Counted from the stretch's first letter, positions 16,697 through 24,447 are shown. The stretch is 41,482 bases of DNA from Pseudomonas sp. MIACH (GCF_001269925.1 NZ_LHVO01000025.1:1-41482), one strand, 5' to 3'. Notes: generated by a model from the letters alone, not told the origin. Program-made: numbers and translations.

Positions 16697-17539
16697 AGGT
16701 TTTTCTCCAGAAGAACTGCTGTTGAACTCAGCGATGAGTTGTTCAAGGGTGGATTCACGGTCGGCCATGCCCAATGCCACGGCATCGGAGCCAATGCGCA
16801 TATCGCCCTGGCCGAAGTCGGCCAAAACGGTTTCAACACTGAGGCCACGGTAATTGGCGACGTCCTCGACAAAGATGTCAGTCAGCCGGTCGACATGAGC
16901 CTGGGCCACAGCACGTCCTGATTCAGTGCTGAAGTCAGGGCGTTTTTTCGGGCTCTGGCTGCTGACGATCTCAAAACTGCCGTCGTCGTCGCTTTTACGC
17001 ACCGTCAGCACCGTGCCGATGGAGCCCACGGCGCCGGTGCGGCTCATGACGATTTCATGGGCTGCTGCAGCTATCCAGTAGCCAGCGCTGGCCGCGTTAC
17101 CGGACACATACGCAACCACCCGCTTGGGCGAGGCGCGGATCATCTGGCCAAATTCAGCGATGCCGCTGGCAATCCCACCCGGCGTGTCCATCACGAGGAT
17201 GATGGTGTCGGTGCGCGGATCGTCGACGGCAGCGGTGAACTCCTTGGCCAGCACATCCAGCGACGTTGCCCCGGACAGCGCCGTAAATAAGTTGGCGTAG
17301 CGGAACACCGGGCCGGTAACGGGCAGCAACGCCACATTGCCGCGCTGGGTCACCGCACGGCTGTTCTGCAAGGGTTTGCCCTGCCTGGCCTCCAAGGCTT
17401 CCGGGCCTTCATGCTCCCGGCGGGCGATGGCGGTGATGGTCTGCAGCATGTCCGGGGTGATGGCCCAGGGCTCGCGTGATACCAGGTCGAACGCCGTCAC
17501 CCGGTGCACGGGAGGTGCATCGGTTGGGTTGTCGCTCAT
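16175..17539 (-). CDS. S49-type prohead protease (gpC-like) with C-terminal scaffold
   Basis: Processes head proteins during maturation. The N-terminal ~270 residues are a ClpP/SppA-fold S49 peptidase: IILVMDTPGGIASGI, then VVAYVSGNAASAGYWIAAAA with the likely nucleophile Ser in ASAGYW (about 152), then GAVGSIGTVL. The C-terminal ~175 residues are Ala/Glu-rich and helical, fitting a scaffold domain. As in lambda C/Nu3, an internal in-frame start gives the scaffold alone. It is three bases from the portal gene. Confidence 0.88.
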   Translation of the reverse strand: MSDNPTDAPPVHRVTAFDLVSREPWAITPDMLQTITAIARREHEGPEALEARQGKPLQNSRAVTQRGNVALLPVTGPVFRYANLFTALSGATSLDVLAKEFTAAVDDPRTDTIILVMDTPGGIASGIAEFGQMIRASPKRVVAYVSGNAASAGYWIAAAAHEIVMSRTGAVGSIGTVLTVRKSDDDGSFEIVSSQSPKKRPDFSTESGRAVAQAHVDRLTDIFVEDVANYRGLSVETVLADFGQGDMRIGSDAVALGMADRESTLEQLIAEFNSSSSGEKPMSTTTNSNAPAPTADKPVINREYLAANHAELLASLEHDAHAAGAAAGARAECERIQAVEAAALPGHEELIATLKFDGKTSGAEAAAQVIGAEKTKRAGALADIRTQAPAPVPNVLTPPAAPEAVKEDPEAPLEERAKSTWDSDKELRAEFGTFEAYHGYRKATERGLVKVLKK

Positions 17540-17541
17540 AG

Positions 17542-19152
17542 TTAGGTCCGTTCAGGAAGATCAGGATTGGCCGCAGGCTCATCCTCGGGGCGAGCCGTTG
17601 GTGACACGGATAGGCCGTCATCGCGCCTACGCTTCACTTCAAGCGCACGCTGTTCGTGGTTCTCTTCCCAGTCGCTGCCGTCGTAAAGCATGGATTCCTT
17701 GGCGAGCGTGCTGACACCAATATCGATGCGCTTTTCGGCGGCATTGATGTCTTTGAGCGGATCAACGGTGCCAGGACCATCACCCACCCATAACGACCCG
17801 CTGTACGCATAGCGCAGCAACGGGTGGTCGAAAAACCCGGGAGCCTCAATGTCTCCCTGCGCCACGGCCTCTTCAAGCCAATGCTCGTACACGGGCTGGC
17901 AGAAATGTTGGCCCAGGAAATCACGGCAACCGCGAACGAACTGCCAAGCCTCCATCACCGCAGCACGTGCGGCGGTGTAACTGGCGGTAAAGTGCTTGAT
18001 CAGCACCTCGTAAGGCAGCTCCAGGGCCATGCCGATCTGTCGAAGCATGGCGAGTACGAACGGATCGAATGCCATGTTCGGGCGACCAGGTGATGCGGTA
18101 TCGATCGACGCACCGTCGTCCAGCTCGGCGACGATGCCGCCACTGAGTGAGCCATCCCAACCGCCCTGATCCCGCCCGGCGGGTTTATCGCCACCCACCG
18201 GGGTGTTGCCGGTAACGGCCGATGCCAGAGGGCTCAGATTGCCGCTCTGCCCTGGTTTGATGAACACCGCGAAGAACGCAGACACCACCGCCGCTTCCAG
18301 CTCGGCATCGGTGTAGCGATCCAATTGCTTGAGCTTCTCGATCACCGGCGCCAAGTAAGGCACACCGCGTGGTTGGCCCACCCGACGACGCCGGTACACA
18401 TGCAACAGCACCCGACCGCCGCGCTCGTTGAAGAACGGGCGATCATCCCAGACGCGCTCTTTGACGCCCAGTGCCCCCGGGTGACTGCGCAGAATGTGAG
18501 CCTTGATCGGCGCCCCATCAGCGTCACGTTCAATGCCAGCGGTGAGGGCTTCCGTGTCGGCCTTGTTGCTAGGGTTACAAACCCGGTCGGCCTCAATCAG
18601 CTGGATGCACGCCGAGTAATGCTGGCCGGGTTGTTCCTTGTGCGTAAGCAACGTAAAGACGTCACCGCTGCTCAGCACCGACCGCCAGGTTAGATCCTGC
18701 AGACCATAGAAATTCTGCTCGCGGGTGATGTCGCAGCTGGTGGTTTCCGCCCAGGACTTGAACAGCGATTCCGTTTTGCGCTGCCACTCCCTGGCCTGGT
18801 CTTCGTCCCAGCCCAAAATCGAGCGATTGACCACCGACTTAAGCGCCAGGCCGGTGCCGACCGTCTTCGTCGTCACCGTATTGATCGCACCGCCGCCGAT
18901 GGGGTTGTTGCGTTCTAGATCTCGGCAGCGTTCGCGAAGCGTGGGCAAGTCGGGCAGCAGATCTGCTGCCGCACTGCCTGCCGTCGGGGTCCAGGCGCTC
19001 AGCGAACGCTTGGCCTTCGACGCGCCGCTGTAACCGCCCAAGGCAGTCATGGTCAACCGGGCGTGCATGCGCTTGGCGCCGCGTTCGGGGCTGAGCCAGG
19101 TGATGGCCTTATCCAGCAGCGTCGGCTCTGGCACTTTCGGCGCGCGGCTCAT
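17542..19152 (-). CDS. Portal protein, lambda gpB family
   Basis: Forms the dodecameric portal through which DNA is packaged and exits. The 536-residue protein fits the lambda-type portal family: LRERCRDLERNNPIGGGAIN, TVGTGLALKS, TWRSVLSSGDVFTLLTH, a segment LIEADRVCNP, and RVGQPRGVPYLAPVIEKLKQ with DRYTDAELEAAVVSAFF. It overlaps the gpW-like gene by ATGA and is followed after 2 bases by the protease gene. Confidence 0.92.
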   Translation of the reverse strand: MSRAPKVPEPTLLDKAITWLSPERGAKRMHARLTMTALGGYSGASKAKRSLSAWTPTAGSAAADLLPDLPTLRERCRDLERNNPIGGGAINTVTTKTVGTGLALKSVVNRSILGWDEDQAREWQRKTESLFKSWAETTSCDITREQNFYGLQDLTWRSVLSSGDVFTLLTHKEQPGQHYSACIQLIEADRVCNPSNKADTEALTAGIERDADGAPIKAHILRSHPGALGVKERVWDDRPFFNERGGRVLLHVYRRRRVGQPRGVPYLAPVIEKLKQLDRYTDAELEAAVVSAFFAVFIKPGQSGNLSPLASAVTGNTPVGGDKPAGRDQGGWDGSLSGGIVAELDDGASIDTASPGRPNMAFDPFVLAMLRQIGMALELPYEVLIKHFTASYTAARAAVMEAWQFVRGCRDFLGQHFCQPVYEHWLEEAVAQGDIEAPGFFDHPLLRYAYSGSLWVGDGPGTVDPLKDINAAEKRIDIGVSTLAKESMLYDGSDWEENHEQRALEVKRRRDDGLSVSPTARPEDEPAANPDLPERT

Positions 19153-19370
19153 CGCGGCGTAATCCCACGCAGGACGATCCCCCGAGGGCGACCGCTTTCA
19201 AGGCGATCAACTTGCTGTTGCCAGTAGTCGATCGTCTTGGTGATTTCGGCAAGGTCGGCGTATTCCAATTGCCGGGTGCCGATGCGGTAGCTCTGCTTTT
19301 GGCTGACCTGCATGCTCGCATCGAGCCAGGCTTGCAGCTGGCCCTGCGCTTGTTCCAGGGTGATAGCCAT
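19149..19370 (-). CDS. gpW-like/DUF6148-like small head-joining protein
   Basis: A 73-residue, mostly helical protein between terminase and portal, the place of lambda gpW. It starts MAITLEQAQGQLQAWLDASM, continues with QSYRIGTRQLEYADLAEI and a second helix TIDYWQQQVDRLE. Similar small proteins are annotated as gpW-family or DUF6148. The probable role is head completion or joining. It overlaps the portal start by ATGA. Confidence 0.7.
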   Translation of the reverse strand: MAITLEQAQGQLQAWLDASMQVSQKQSYRIGTRQLEYADLAEITKTIDYWQQQVDRLESGRPRGIVLRGITPR

Positions 19371-19373
19371 TGA

Positions 19374-21470
19374 TTAATTCCTGCGTTGGGAGAGCACGCG
19401 CATTGCACTACGGCGCCCAGAAACAACTCTCCCGCCAGAGGGCGGGAGATTGGGTGGTTCGACTGGTGGTGTAGGTTCTGGACCGGTCCCGTCCGTTTCG
19501 GGATCGGGTTCAGCCTCGGATTGATCCGGCTCGGGTGGGTCAAACAACGCACCCTGACGGATCTGTGCATCGAGCCCTGCCCAGTCTTGCTCCCGCATCA
19601 AATGCGTTTTCAGGGAACGTGCCGCGTGCAACGCATACGTCTCGCAGTCGGTACCTTCGTTCGGTTGGCCGGACTTTTTCTGCCAGACCTTGCGGTAGTG
19701 GTGTAGCCGGCTCGGCGCCTTCACTTCGGCGGTGATCTGCCGAAAATAATCCGGGCGCACTGTTTTGTAAAAGTGCATCCGACCGGGACCGTTCCCCGTC
19801 AACGGCAGCCGCCCCTCAATCCACAGGTCCTTGGCCCGAGACGTACCAACCATGTAGGGGCGTAGGCCGTATTTTGAGGCCTTTTGCTCTTTGTCCGTAT
19901 CTACACCTTGCCGAGGCGCACTGAAGATCTCCATTCGTTCATCGGCACGGGTATTGCCGCGCTCACTCGCCCCCTTGATCGCCATCACTCCCCTGCGCTG
20001 ATGCTTACGGCAAAACGCATACGCAGCATCTTGGGTGATAGTGCCGTCCGAGGTATCAAGCGAAACTGCCATCACTCTAAGCTTGGCGCCGCAGGCGTGT
20101 GGAATCGGCGCAAACAGCAACTTTTCCAGATCAAGCCACACACCCTGGTCGGGCAGTACTACCTCGCCGTAAATCTCGCCCCAGTAGATCAGCCAGGATT
20201 CCTCGCCTCGGCCCCAGGCCCGCATCACCACCGCCAACCGGTCGTGTTGAACGTCGACACCGGCGGTGATCACAAGCCCCCCCATGGGCACAAACATTTC
20301 CGGGTAGTCCTCCGCTCGCTCAGCCAGTTTATCGGCCTCAGGCAGATCGGATTTGTACTCGTAGGCACGGCCTTGTTTCTGGTTGACGAACTTGATCAAC
20401 ACCGATAAGTCGCCCAGCGATGCGCGGTGTTCTGCGTTGAGTTTTTCGCGAACAATTTCGGCCAGATGGGTACCGGGTAAACATGCGTAGAGTTCGTTGA
20501 GTTCAATGAATCCAGCGCGCCCGAAAAAAGGTTTGGTCGGCACCCAACCGCAGTAAGGATCGCCCGCGTCAATCGCATTGAAAACCGTGTTGCGGATGTT
20601 TTCTTTTCGTTGGTAATCGTCCCAAATATCGCCACAGTGCGGGCAGGCGTAGCCAGCTGTTTCCGGATCCGCACGCCCGTAAATCTCGTGGGGCTGTGCC
20701 TCCTCTGCAATATCGAGCCACCGAATGTGGGCAAAGTCCAATACGTGAGCCTGGCCGCAGGCATGGCAGATGATCGGCAGTACCCGGCAGTCGGTAAGCG
20801 CCAATCGAGCCTCGGTCTTGCTCGCGCCCTTGATAGCAGGCGTCCCGCCCACCAACATTTTTGAACCGGGATAACGCTTACCGCGCTCCTCCAGCAGGGC
20901 GACCGCATCCCCCTGCCCCTTAACGTCATCGCTGGTGTCGTCCGGTTCTTCCACCACCGACAAGCCAACCGATGACGTAGATTTGACGTTACCGGGAGAG
21001 TTCGATGCCACCAATTTAAGAAACCCGCCGGGGAAGTTCTTGTGGTCCCAGCGGTTGCCCGCAGTGCGGCTGGTGTTGACCGGCATCAACTTCGCCACTT
21101 TTTTATTGACGTTGACGCCGAAGAAGATCTTTTCGTCATGAAAGTTTTTGCCATCTTTTTCCCTGGGAAACAGGATCAAGATAGGACGCGGCAGGTGCTG
21201 AATCATTTTGAAAAGAAAGCCTATCAGGAACCAAGTCCAGCCAATCTGTGCGGCTTTCATCAGGTCCACTTCACGGACTTTTGGATCGTCCAGAGCAGCG
21301 GCAACGCCAAGGAAGTAAGGTGTGTATTGGAAATCATAGAGGCCGCGCAACACAGCACCCTCAGCAGGTAAGTGAAATTCGGTACTCAGATACTGCGCCG
21401 TCGGGATGTCACGCGGCGGGCTGAACTTCGTCGCTGCTGCCAACAAGCTGCGCGCCAAGGTTTTGCGCAT
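19374..21470 (-). CDS. Terminase large subunit (lambda gpA family)
   Basis: ATP-driven packaging motor and nuclease that cuts concatemers. The 698-residue product matches the gpA family: VDLMKAAQIGWTWFLIGFLF (Walker A region), PILILFPREKDGKNF, SVVEEPDDTSDD (Walker B-like), zinc-type cysteine pairs CHACG and CPHCG, ITAGVDVQHDRLAVVMRAWG (start of nuclease part), and CETYALHAARSLKT near the end. The ATG at 21470 is preferred over a TTG at 21503; both overlap the small-subunit gene. Confidence 0.92.
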   Translation of the reverse strand: MRKTLARSLLAAATKFSPPRDIPTAQYLSTEFHLPAEGAVLRGLYDFQYTPYFLGVAAALDDPKVREVDLMKAAQIGWTWFLIGFLFKMIQHLPRPILILFPREKDGKNFHDEKIFFGVNVNKKVAKLMPVNTSRTAGNRWDHKNFPGGFLKLVASNSPGNVKSTSSVGLSVVEEPDDTSDDVKGQGDAVALLEERGKRYPGSKMLVGGTPAIKGASKTEARLALTDCRVLPIICHACGQAHVLDFAHIRWLDIAEEAQPHEIYGRADPETAGYACPHCGDIWDDYQRKENIRNTVFNAIDAGDPYCGWVPTKPFFGRAGFIELNELYACLPGTHLAEIVREKLNAEHRASLGDLSVLIKFVNQKQGRAYEYKSDLPEADKLAERAEDYPEMFVPMGGLVITAGVDVQHDRLAVVMRAWGRGEESWLIYWGEIYGEVVLPDQGVWLDLEKLLFAPIPHACGAKLRVMAVSLDTSDGTITQDAAYAFCRKHQRRGVMAIKGASERGNTRADERMEIFSAPRQGVDTDKEQKASKYGLRPYMVGTSRAKDLWIEGRLPLTGNGPGRMHFYKTVRPDYFRQITAEVKAPSRLHHYRKVWQKKSGQPNEGTDCETYALHAARSLKTHLMREQDWAGLDAQIRQGALFDPPEPDQSEAEPDPETDGTGPEPTPPVEPPNLPPSGGRVVSGRRSAMRVLSQRRN

Positions 21471-21903
21471 AGCCTGCAATTCGCTCGAGTGTAGGTCCGA
21501 CAATTTTGTTTACCCCTGCTCGATCTACCGTGACTTTCAGCACGTTGTCGATGTCCTGTATGAGTCGCTCAATACAGCCCAGATATTCTAGGTTGGCGTA
21601 ACTGGTCCAGTCGGATAGGACCTGCTCAGCGTCATCTGCCGGGATCAATACGCGCAACTTTTCGTGATACACCAACCGCCCGTTTGCCGCCTTCTGCTCA
21701 AGGTCATCAATGCGAGCTTTGTTAAGCCGTTCAAGTTGGCTGCCCCCGCGCCCAGCGGCTTTTTCGCGCAAATCGCGGATATAGGCGGTACGAATATCGG
21801 CAAGGCTTACGGCCTGCCAGTCCAGGTTCAACCGCTTGAGTACATCGCGCGCAGCACGCTCACTCATATCCAGGTGCTCGGCGATTTCAAGTTGGGTTGG
21901 CAT
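21409..21903 (-). CDS. Terminase small subunit (Nu1-like)
   Basis: DNA-recognition subunit of the packaging enzyme. The 164-residue protein has an N-terminal helix-turn-helix (PTQLEIAEHLDMSERAARDV), a basic linker, a helical middle (QLERLNKARIDDLEQKAANG) and a C-terminal helical region likely to bind the large subunit. AGGA lies upstream of the ATG. The preceding ~200 bases are noncoding and the natural place for a cos or pac site, but I could not identify one. Confidence 0.8.
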   Translation of the reverse strand: MPTQLEIAEHLDMSERAARDVLKRLNLDWQAVSLADIRTAYIRDLREKAAGRGGSQLERLNKARIDDLEQKAANGRLVYHEKLRVLIPADDAEQVLSDWTSYANLEYLGCIERLIQDIDNVLKVTVDRAGVNKIVGPTLERIAGYAQNLGAQLVGSSDEVQPAA

Positions 21904-21959
21904 GGTCTGGTCCTGTTACAGAAGGGGAAGCGGAACCCCCTATGTCGGGTTGAATCTGC

Positions 21960-21987
21960 AAAAAAGTCGGGGTTCGAATTACCCCGA
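21960..21987 (-). terminator. Intrinsic terminator upstream of the terminase genes
   Basis: On the minus strand TCGGGGT pairs with ACCCCGA (21981-21987 / 21967-21973, 7-nt loop), followed by C and six T. It lies within the late operon, between the gpZ-like and terminase genes. The rest of 21904-22111 is noncoding; a TTGACA at 22042-22037 (minus) has no good -10, so no promoter is claimed. Confidence 0.75.
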
Positions 21988-22111
21988 TAGCCCCGCTGCC
22001 TGGAAGGACCCATTGATTTTGGGTCGCAAGTCGACCTGTCAAGCCAAAACCCCGACAAATCATTGAAAAATCGCCATTTTTTGAGGAGAAATGCAAGAAG
22101 CCGACAAGAGA

Positions 22112-22849
22112 TCAGCCTCGCTCCATCTCCCGTGCCAGGGCGCGCCGGAACAGCGGCTCGAACTCGGCCTCGGCGACGCGATTGGCTACCCCGTAGAAGT
22201 CAAAGCGCCGCCGATACGTCGGGCGCTTGACGAAGATCAGGATGGGCCGTGTCCCGTTGCCGATCCGCTGCCAGATACCCAAAGGGCCGGTGCCGTTGCC
22301 AGGTCGACCCACGAAATAGTCCGGTGCGTTGCGGTTACGGCGCCGGCTGCGCTGAGTGCGGTTGGCCATGAAGCCCGACACCCACTCAGCTGCTCCGAGT
22401 GCGGACAAGATCTGCACGATCTGGCCGCGACTGATATTGCCGTTGCCATCCATCCTGGCGCGCCGACCAGGGACGGCGTACATGTCAGCTGGCATCAAGC
22501 CGTAGTGGATCAGCGCTTTCTCAAATCGCTTGTGTGGTCGGTTGCCACCGTCAATATGCACCGGCAGGTACTTGGACGCGGGCACACCTGAGCTGGCTTC
22601 GTCCTTGACCCACACCCGGGCAAACAGGCGGCTGGTCGTGGCACTGCGCTTGAAGACCGAGTTAAGCGTCCACCGTGTGGGCCTATCGAAGACTCGCTCA
22701 AGCTCGGCCTTCTCAGCTGCCTGGACGCGTTCGGCGGTGAAGGTCAGCGCTTTGGCAGCGGCTATCGGCACCTTCGACTTGCTGAGCCCACGCATCTCTC
22801 TGACGATCTTGTCGATGTTGTCACGCATCTCAAGTCGCATCATGGTCAT
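22112..22849 (-). CDS. Minor tail protein Z-like (putative)
   Basis: A 245-residue protein with the layout of lambda gpZ: an N-terminal helical part (IVREMRGLSKSKVPIAAAKA) that resembles the gpZ region SKTAVPGAAAMA, and a basic Arg-rich centre (TQRSRRRNRNAP). The C-terminus (FEPLFRRALAREME) recalls the gpZ end. If so it is a minor tail or connector protein that is oddly placed before terminase. The start at 22849 is chosen from a GGGG-type ribosome site 5 bases upstream; the longer frame from 22945 lies inside the holin gene. Confidence 0.55.
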   Translation of the reverse strand: MTMMRLEMRDNIDKIVREMRGLSKSKVPIAAAKALTFTAERVQAAEKAELERVFDRPTRWTLNSVFKRSATTSRLFARVWVKDEASSGVPASKYLPVHIDGGNRPHKRFEKALIHYGLMPADMYAVPGRRARMDGNGNISRGQIVQILSALGAAEWVSGFMANRTQRSRRRNRNAPDYFVGRPGNGTGPLGIWQRIGNGTRPILIFVKRPTYRRRFDFYGVANRVAEAEFEPLFRRALAREMERG

Positions 22850-22862
22850 TGCCCCTGGATGT

Positions 22863-23207
22863 TTAAGGTCCGGCCTCACCCTTGGCTTCTGCTTCCTGCA
22901 GGCCCAGGCGCTTGGCAGTCCAGCGCTCGTAAAGCCCGATGGCAACGTCTGCCCCTGCCATTGCGGTGAGGCATCCCAGTGCGCCGGATGTCCAGATCGA
23001 CATGCCCGCTGCGTACAGCAGCATGATCGCCGATACCCCGCACACCACGCAGGCGCCGGAACGAAGGGCCAGCCGCCGTATCAATGCCCAACCCCGGGCA
23101 CCCTCCTTGTCCGCTCGCCACATCTCGCCCGACACGCCGCCCACCAGGGCCAGGACGATCACTAACCAGATCGGCATTTCTGCCAGCGCTTGCTGTTCGT
23201 TCGTCAT
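22863..23207 (-). CDS. Holin
   Basis: Membrane protein that forms lysis holes and releases the endolysin. The 114-residue product has three predicted membrane segments: MPIWLVIVLALVGGVSG (about 11-27), SGACVVCGVSAIMLLYAAG (about 50-68) and GALGCLTAMAGADVAIGLY (about 75-93), and a charged C-terminal tail. Length and layout fit class I holins of the phage holin 3 superfamily. It lies about 21 kb from the endolysin along the same operon. Confidence 0.75.
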   Translation of the reverse strand: MTNEQQALAEMPIWLVIVLALVGGVSGEMWRADKEGARGWALIRRLALRSGACVVCGVSAIMLLYAAGMSIWTSGALGCLTAMAGADVAIGLYERWTAKRLGLQEAEAKGEAGP

Positions 23208-23225
23208 TGGCCTACTCCGTAAACG

Positions 23226-23250
23226 AAAAAGCCCTGCGCTAGGCAGGGCT
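23226..23250 (-). terminator. Intrinsic terminator before the holin gene
   Basis: On the minus strand AGCCCTGC (23250-23243) pairs with GCAGGGCT (23237-23230) around a 5-nt loop and runs into TTTTT. It lies after the DUF2513-like gene and before the holin. Confidence 0.85.
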
Positions 23251-23265
23251 CAAAAACGTTGTTGT

Positions 23266-23565
23266 CTAGTGGATGGGGAGTTCACTGCTACGCGAACTCA
23301 ACCTTCTGCTTCTGTCGAGATAGTTATATCCCGCATTGGTGACGCGCTGGATACGTATATCCGGAGCTTCCCCTTCAACATTGATACAACCCAAATCTAC
23401 AAGCAGCTCGATATGGCCATCCACGACTACACCGGACCAATGGACACACTCGGCGCTGGAGAATTTGCTGCGAATATCCTTGCCCGATAAATCGAGCTTC
23501 CAGTCATCGGAGTCCTTGATGCAGACGTCTAAGATTTTCACCAACAGCTTCTGATCTCGTTCCAT
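23266..23565 (-). CDS. DUF2513-like protein, isolated between two terminators
   Basis: A 99-residue protein resembling DUF2513: an N-terminal helix starting MERDQKLLVKILD, a middle with GHIELLVDLGCI, and a C-terminal RVTNAGYNYLDRSR, which parallels the family's winged-helix-like GHxxLLxxAGLI and RLTxxGHxFLD motifs. Function of the family is not known. The gene stands alone between terminators at 23226-23250 and about 23621-23651, and GATAAT at about 23597-23592 (minus) could be its own -10. These are moron features, though antiterminated late transcripts would also cover it. Confidence 0.65.
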   Translation of the reverse strand: MERDQKLLVKILDVCIKDSDDWKLDLSGKDIRSKFSSAECVHWSGVVVDGHIELLVDLGCINVEGEAPDIRIQRVTNAGYNYLDRSRRLSSRSSELPIH

Positions 23566-23620
23566 TTCTCAGTTCCAAAGGAAAAATTATCTGTACGAAG
23601 TAGTACGTCTGAGGAGAAAT

Positions 23621-23651
23621 GAAAAAAACCGGCGCAAAGGCCGGGTTTTTG
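23621..23651. terminator. Bidirectional intrinsic terminator in the late leader
   Basis: AACCGGC and GCCGGGTT form a 7-bp stem with one bulge, flanked by runs of A on the left and T on the right, so it can act in both directions. On the minus strand it lies about 35-65 bases after the predicted late transcription start, like the lambda tR' terminator that Q overrides. Confidence 0.75.
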
Positions 23652-23690
23652 GTGAGATCGCTGTTTGCGTACCTCTTTGAACATGACTGA

Positions 23691-23719
23691 TTTATACCCC
23701 TCCAGTCCGGTGGCAGCAA
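23691..23719 (-). promoter_or_regulatory. Predicted late promoter
   Basis: Minus-strand TTGCTG (-35, 23719-23714) and TATAAA (-10, 23696-23691) are separated by exactly 17 bases. The -35 match is weak (3/6) and the -10 is good (5/6), as expected for a promoter that needs an activator. Its start would be near 23684, upstream of all late genes. Confidence 0.65.
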
Positions 23720-23737
23720 GAGCTCGGCGCTGCCACC
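23709..23737. repeat. Perfect 9-bp inverted repeat over the late promoter -35
   Basis: GGTGGCAGC (23709-23717) and GCTGCCACC (23729-23737) are separated by 11 bases. The left arm overlaps the -35 element, so this looks like an operator. Confidence 0.6.
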
Positions 23738-23739
23738 CT

Positions 23740-23781
23740 GCAATCAACGGCAATCAGCGGCAATACACCGGCAATCAACGG
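23740..23781 (-). promoter_or_regulatory. Four phased ATTG repeats: PrtN-type P-box
   Basis: On the minus strand ATTGCCGGTGT, ATTGCCGCTG, ATTGCCGTTG and ATTGCAGGGT follow one another with 10-11 bp spacing, one helical turn. The known pyocin P-box bound by PrtN is a short tandem array of ATTGnn(n)GTnn(n); the first and third units fit exactly, the others partly. The array sits directly upstream of the late promoter and a PrtN-like gene is present at 30357, which supports the assignment. Confidence 0.75.
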
Positions 23782-24091
23782 ACATATAACGTAACTGGCT
23801 CTAGCGCCGCAGGCATGGACCCTCTTGTCCCACTGATCACAAGACAGGCGCGACGTCTGAAACACCGATAAATCAAAGCGGTGCCCCTCCGTCCTACTAT
23901 TTATTACTTTCTCCATGTAAAGGGAGAATTAATAAACGCTGCGCGTACGCGCGCGCGTATGTGGGTGTATGCGTCACATGGGGGAAAGATGCAAAAAAGG
24001 TGGGACGGTGGGCCATCATCAATTAACACGCGGCGCGCAGATGGCCCACTTGCCAAAACACTAGCAGGCCGTACAGGGACGCGCCGCGCCA
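23782..24091. other. Noncoding leader between Q-like gene and late promoter
   Basis: No convincing gene is seen on either strand. The stretch contains a perfect 10-bp inverted repeat (GTGGGCCATC 24008-24017 / GATGGCCCAC 24040-24049) with a T6 run about 10 bases beyond it on the minus strand, which may end the early transcript. It also has a 23-base alternating purine-pyrimidine tract (23941-23963). A long plus-strand frame from 23881 is antisense to the Q-like and helicase genes and is not believed. Confidence 0.5.
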
Positions 24092-24439
24092 TCAGGCTAC
24101 GCGCTCAAGCAGCATGCCTGCGATCTCCAGGTGTGCCGAGTGCAAGCGCGCATAGAACTGCGTCCGACCACACCCGCAGTGCGCCCATTTCTGGCGTTCC
24201 ACGCTTTCACGGTTCAGGTAATGCTCCTGCACCACTTGGGCCAGATGCCAGGACAGATGTTTGTTTACGATCACCTCAATGTCTGCACTCCATGGCAACA
24301 GCATTTTTGAACCGCCGCGTGAGCCACGAATCAATTCCCCCCGGCAATCGATCAATTGACCCAACATACTGTTGGCAGATCCCTCAGGGCCACCGCCGCC
24401 GTGCATGTCGAGCGCCCACAATTTCAACATCTCATCCAT
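24092..24439 (-). CDS. Putative Q-like late antitermination protein
   Basis: A 115-residue protein ending the early operon just before the late promoter, the place of lambdoid Q genes. Its C-terminal part (WAHCGCGRTQFYARLHSAHL) looks like the helix-turn-helix of the short phage-21-type Q / DUF1133-like proteins (order: Leu/Cys-x-x-S/G-R-T-x-F/L-Y-x-R-L-x-x-A-H). The N-terminus begins MDEMLKLWALDMHGGGGP. The start at 24439 lies 8 bases after the helicase stop; the in-frame frame from 24493 would overlap the helicase. Four terminators in the late operon fit an antiterminator role, but the match is pattern-based. Confidence 0.6.
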   Translation of the reverse strand: MDEMLKLWALDMHGGGGPEGSANSMLGQLIDCRGELIRGSRGGSKMLLPWSADIEVIVNKHLSWHLAQVVQEHYLNRESVERQKWAHCGCGRTQFYARLHSAHLEIAGMLLERVA

Positions 24440-24447
24440 TTCCGGGA

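Noticed and set aside
21966..21987. A sequence looking like a tRNA T-arm (GGGGTTCGAATTACCCC)
   Set aside because: No anticodon arm or acceptor is present and the same bases form an intrinsic terminator with a T-run on the minus strand.
22021..22042. TTGACA on the minus strand as a terminase promoter
   Set aside because: No acceptable -10 at 16-18 bases; the closest, CAAAAT, is at 15 and a terminator follows.
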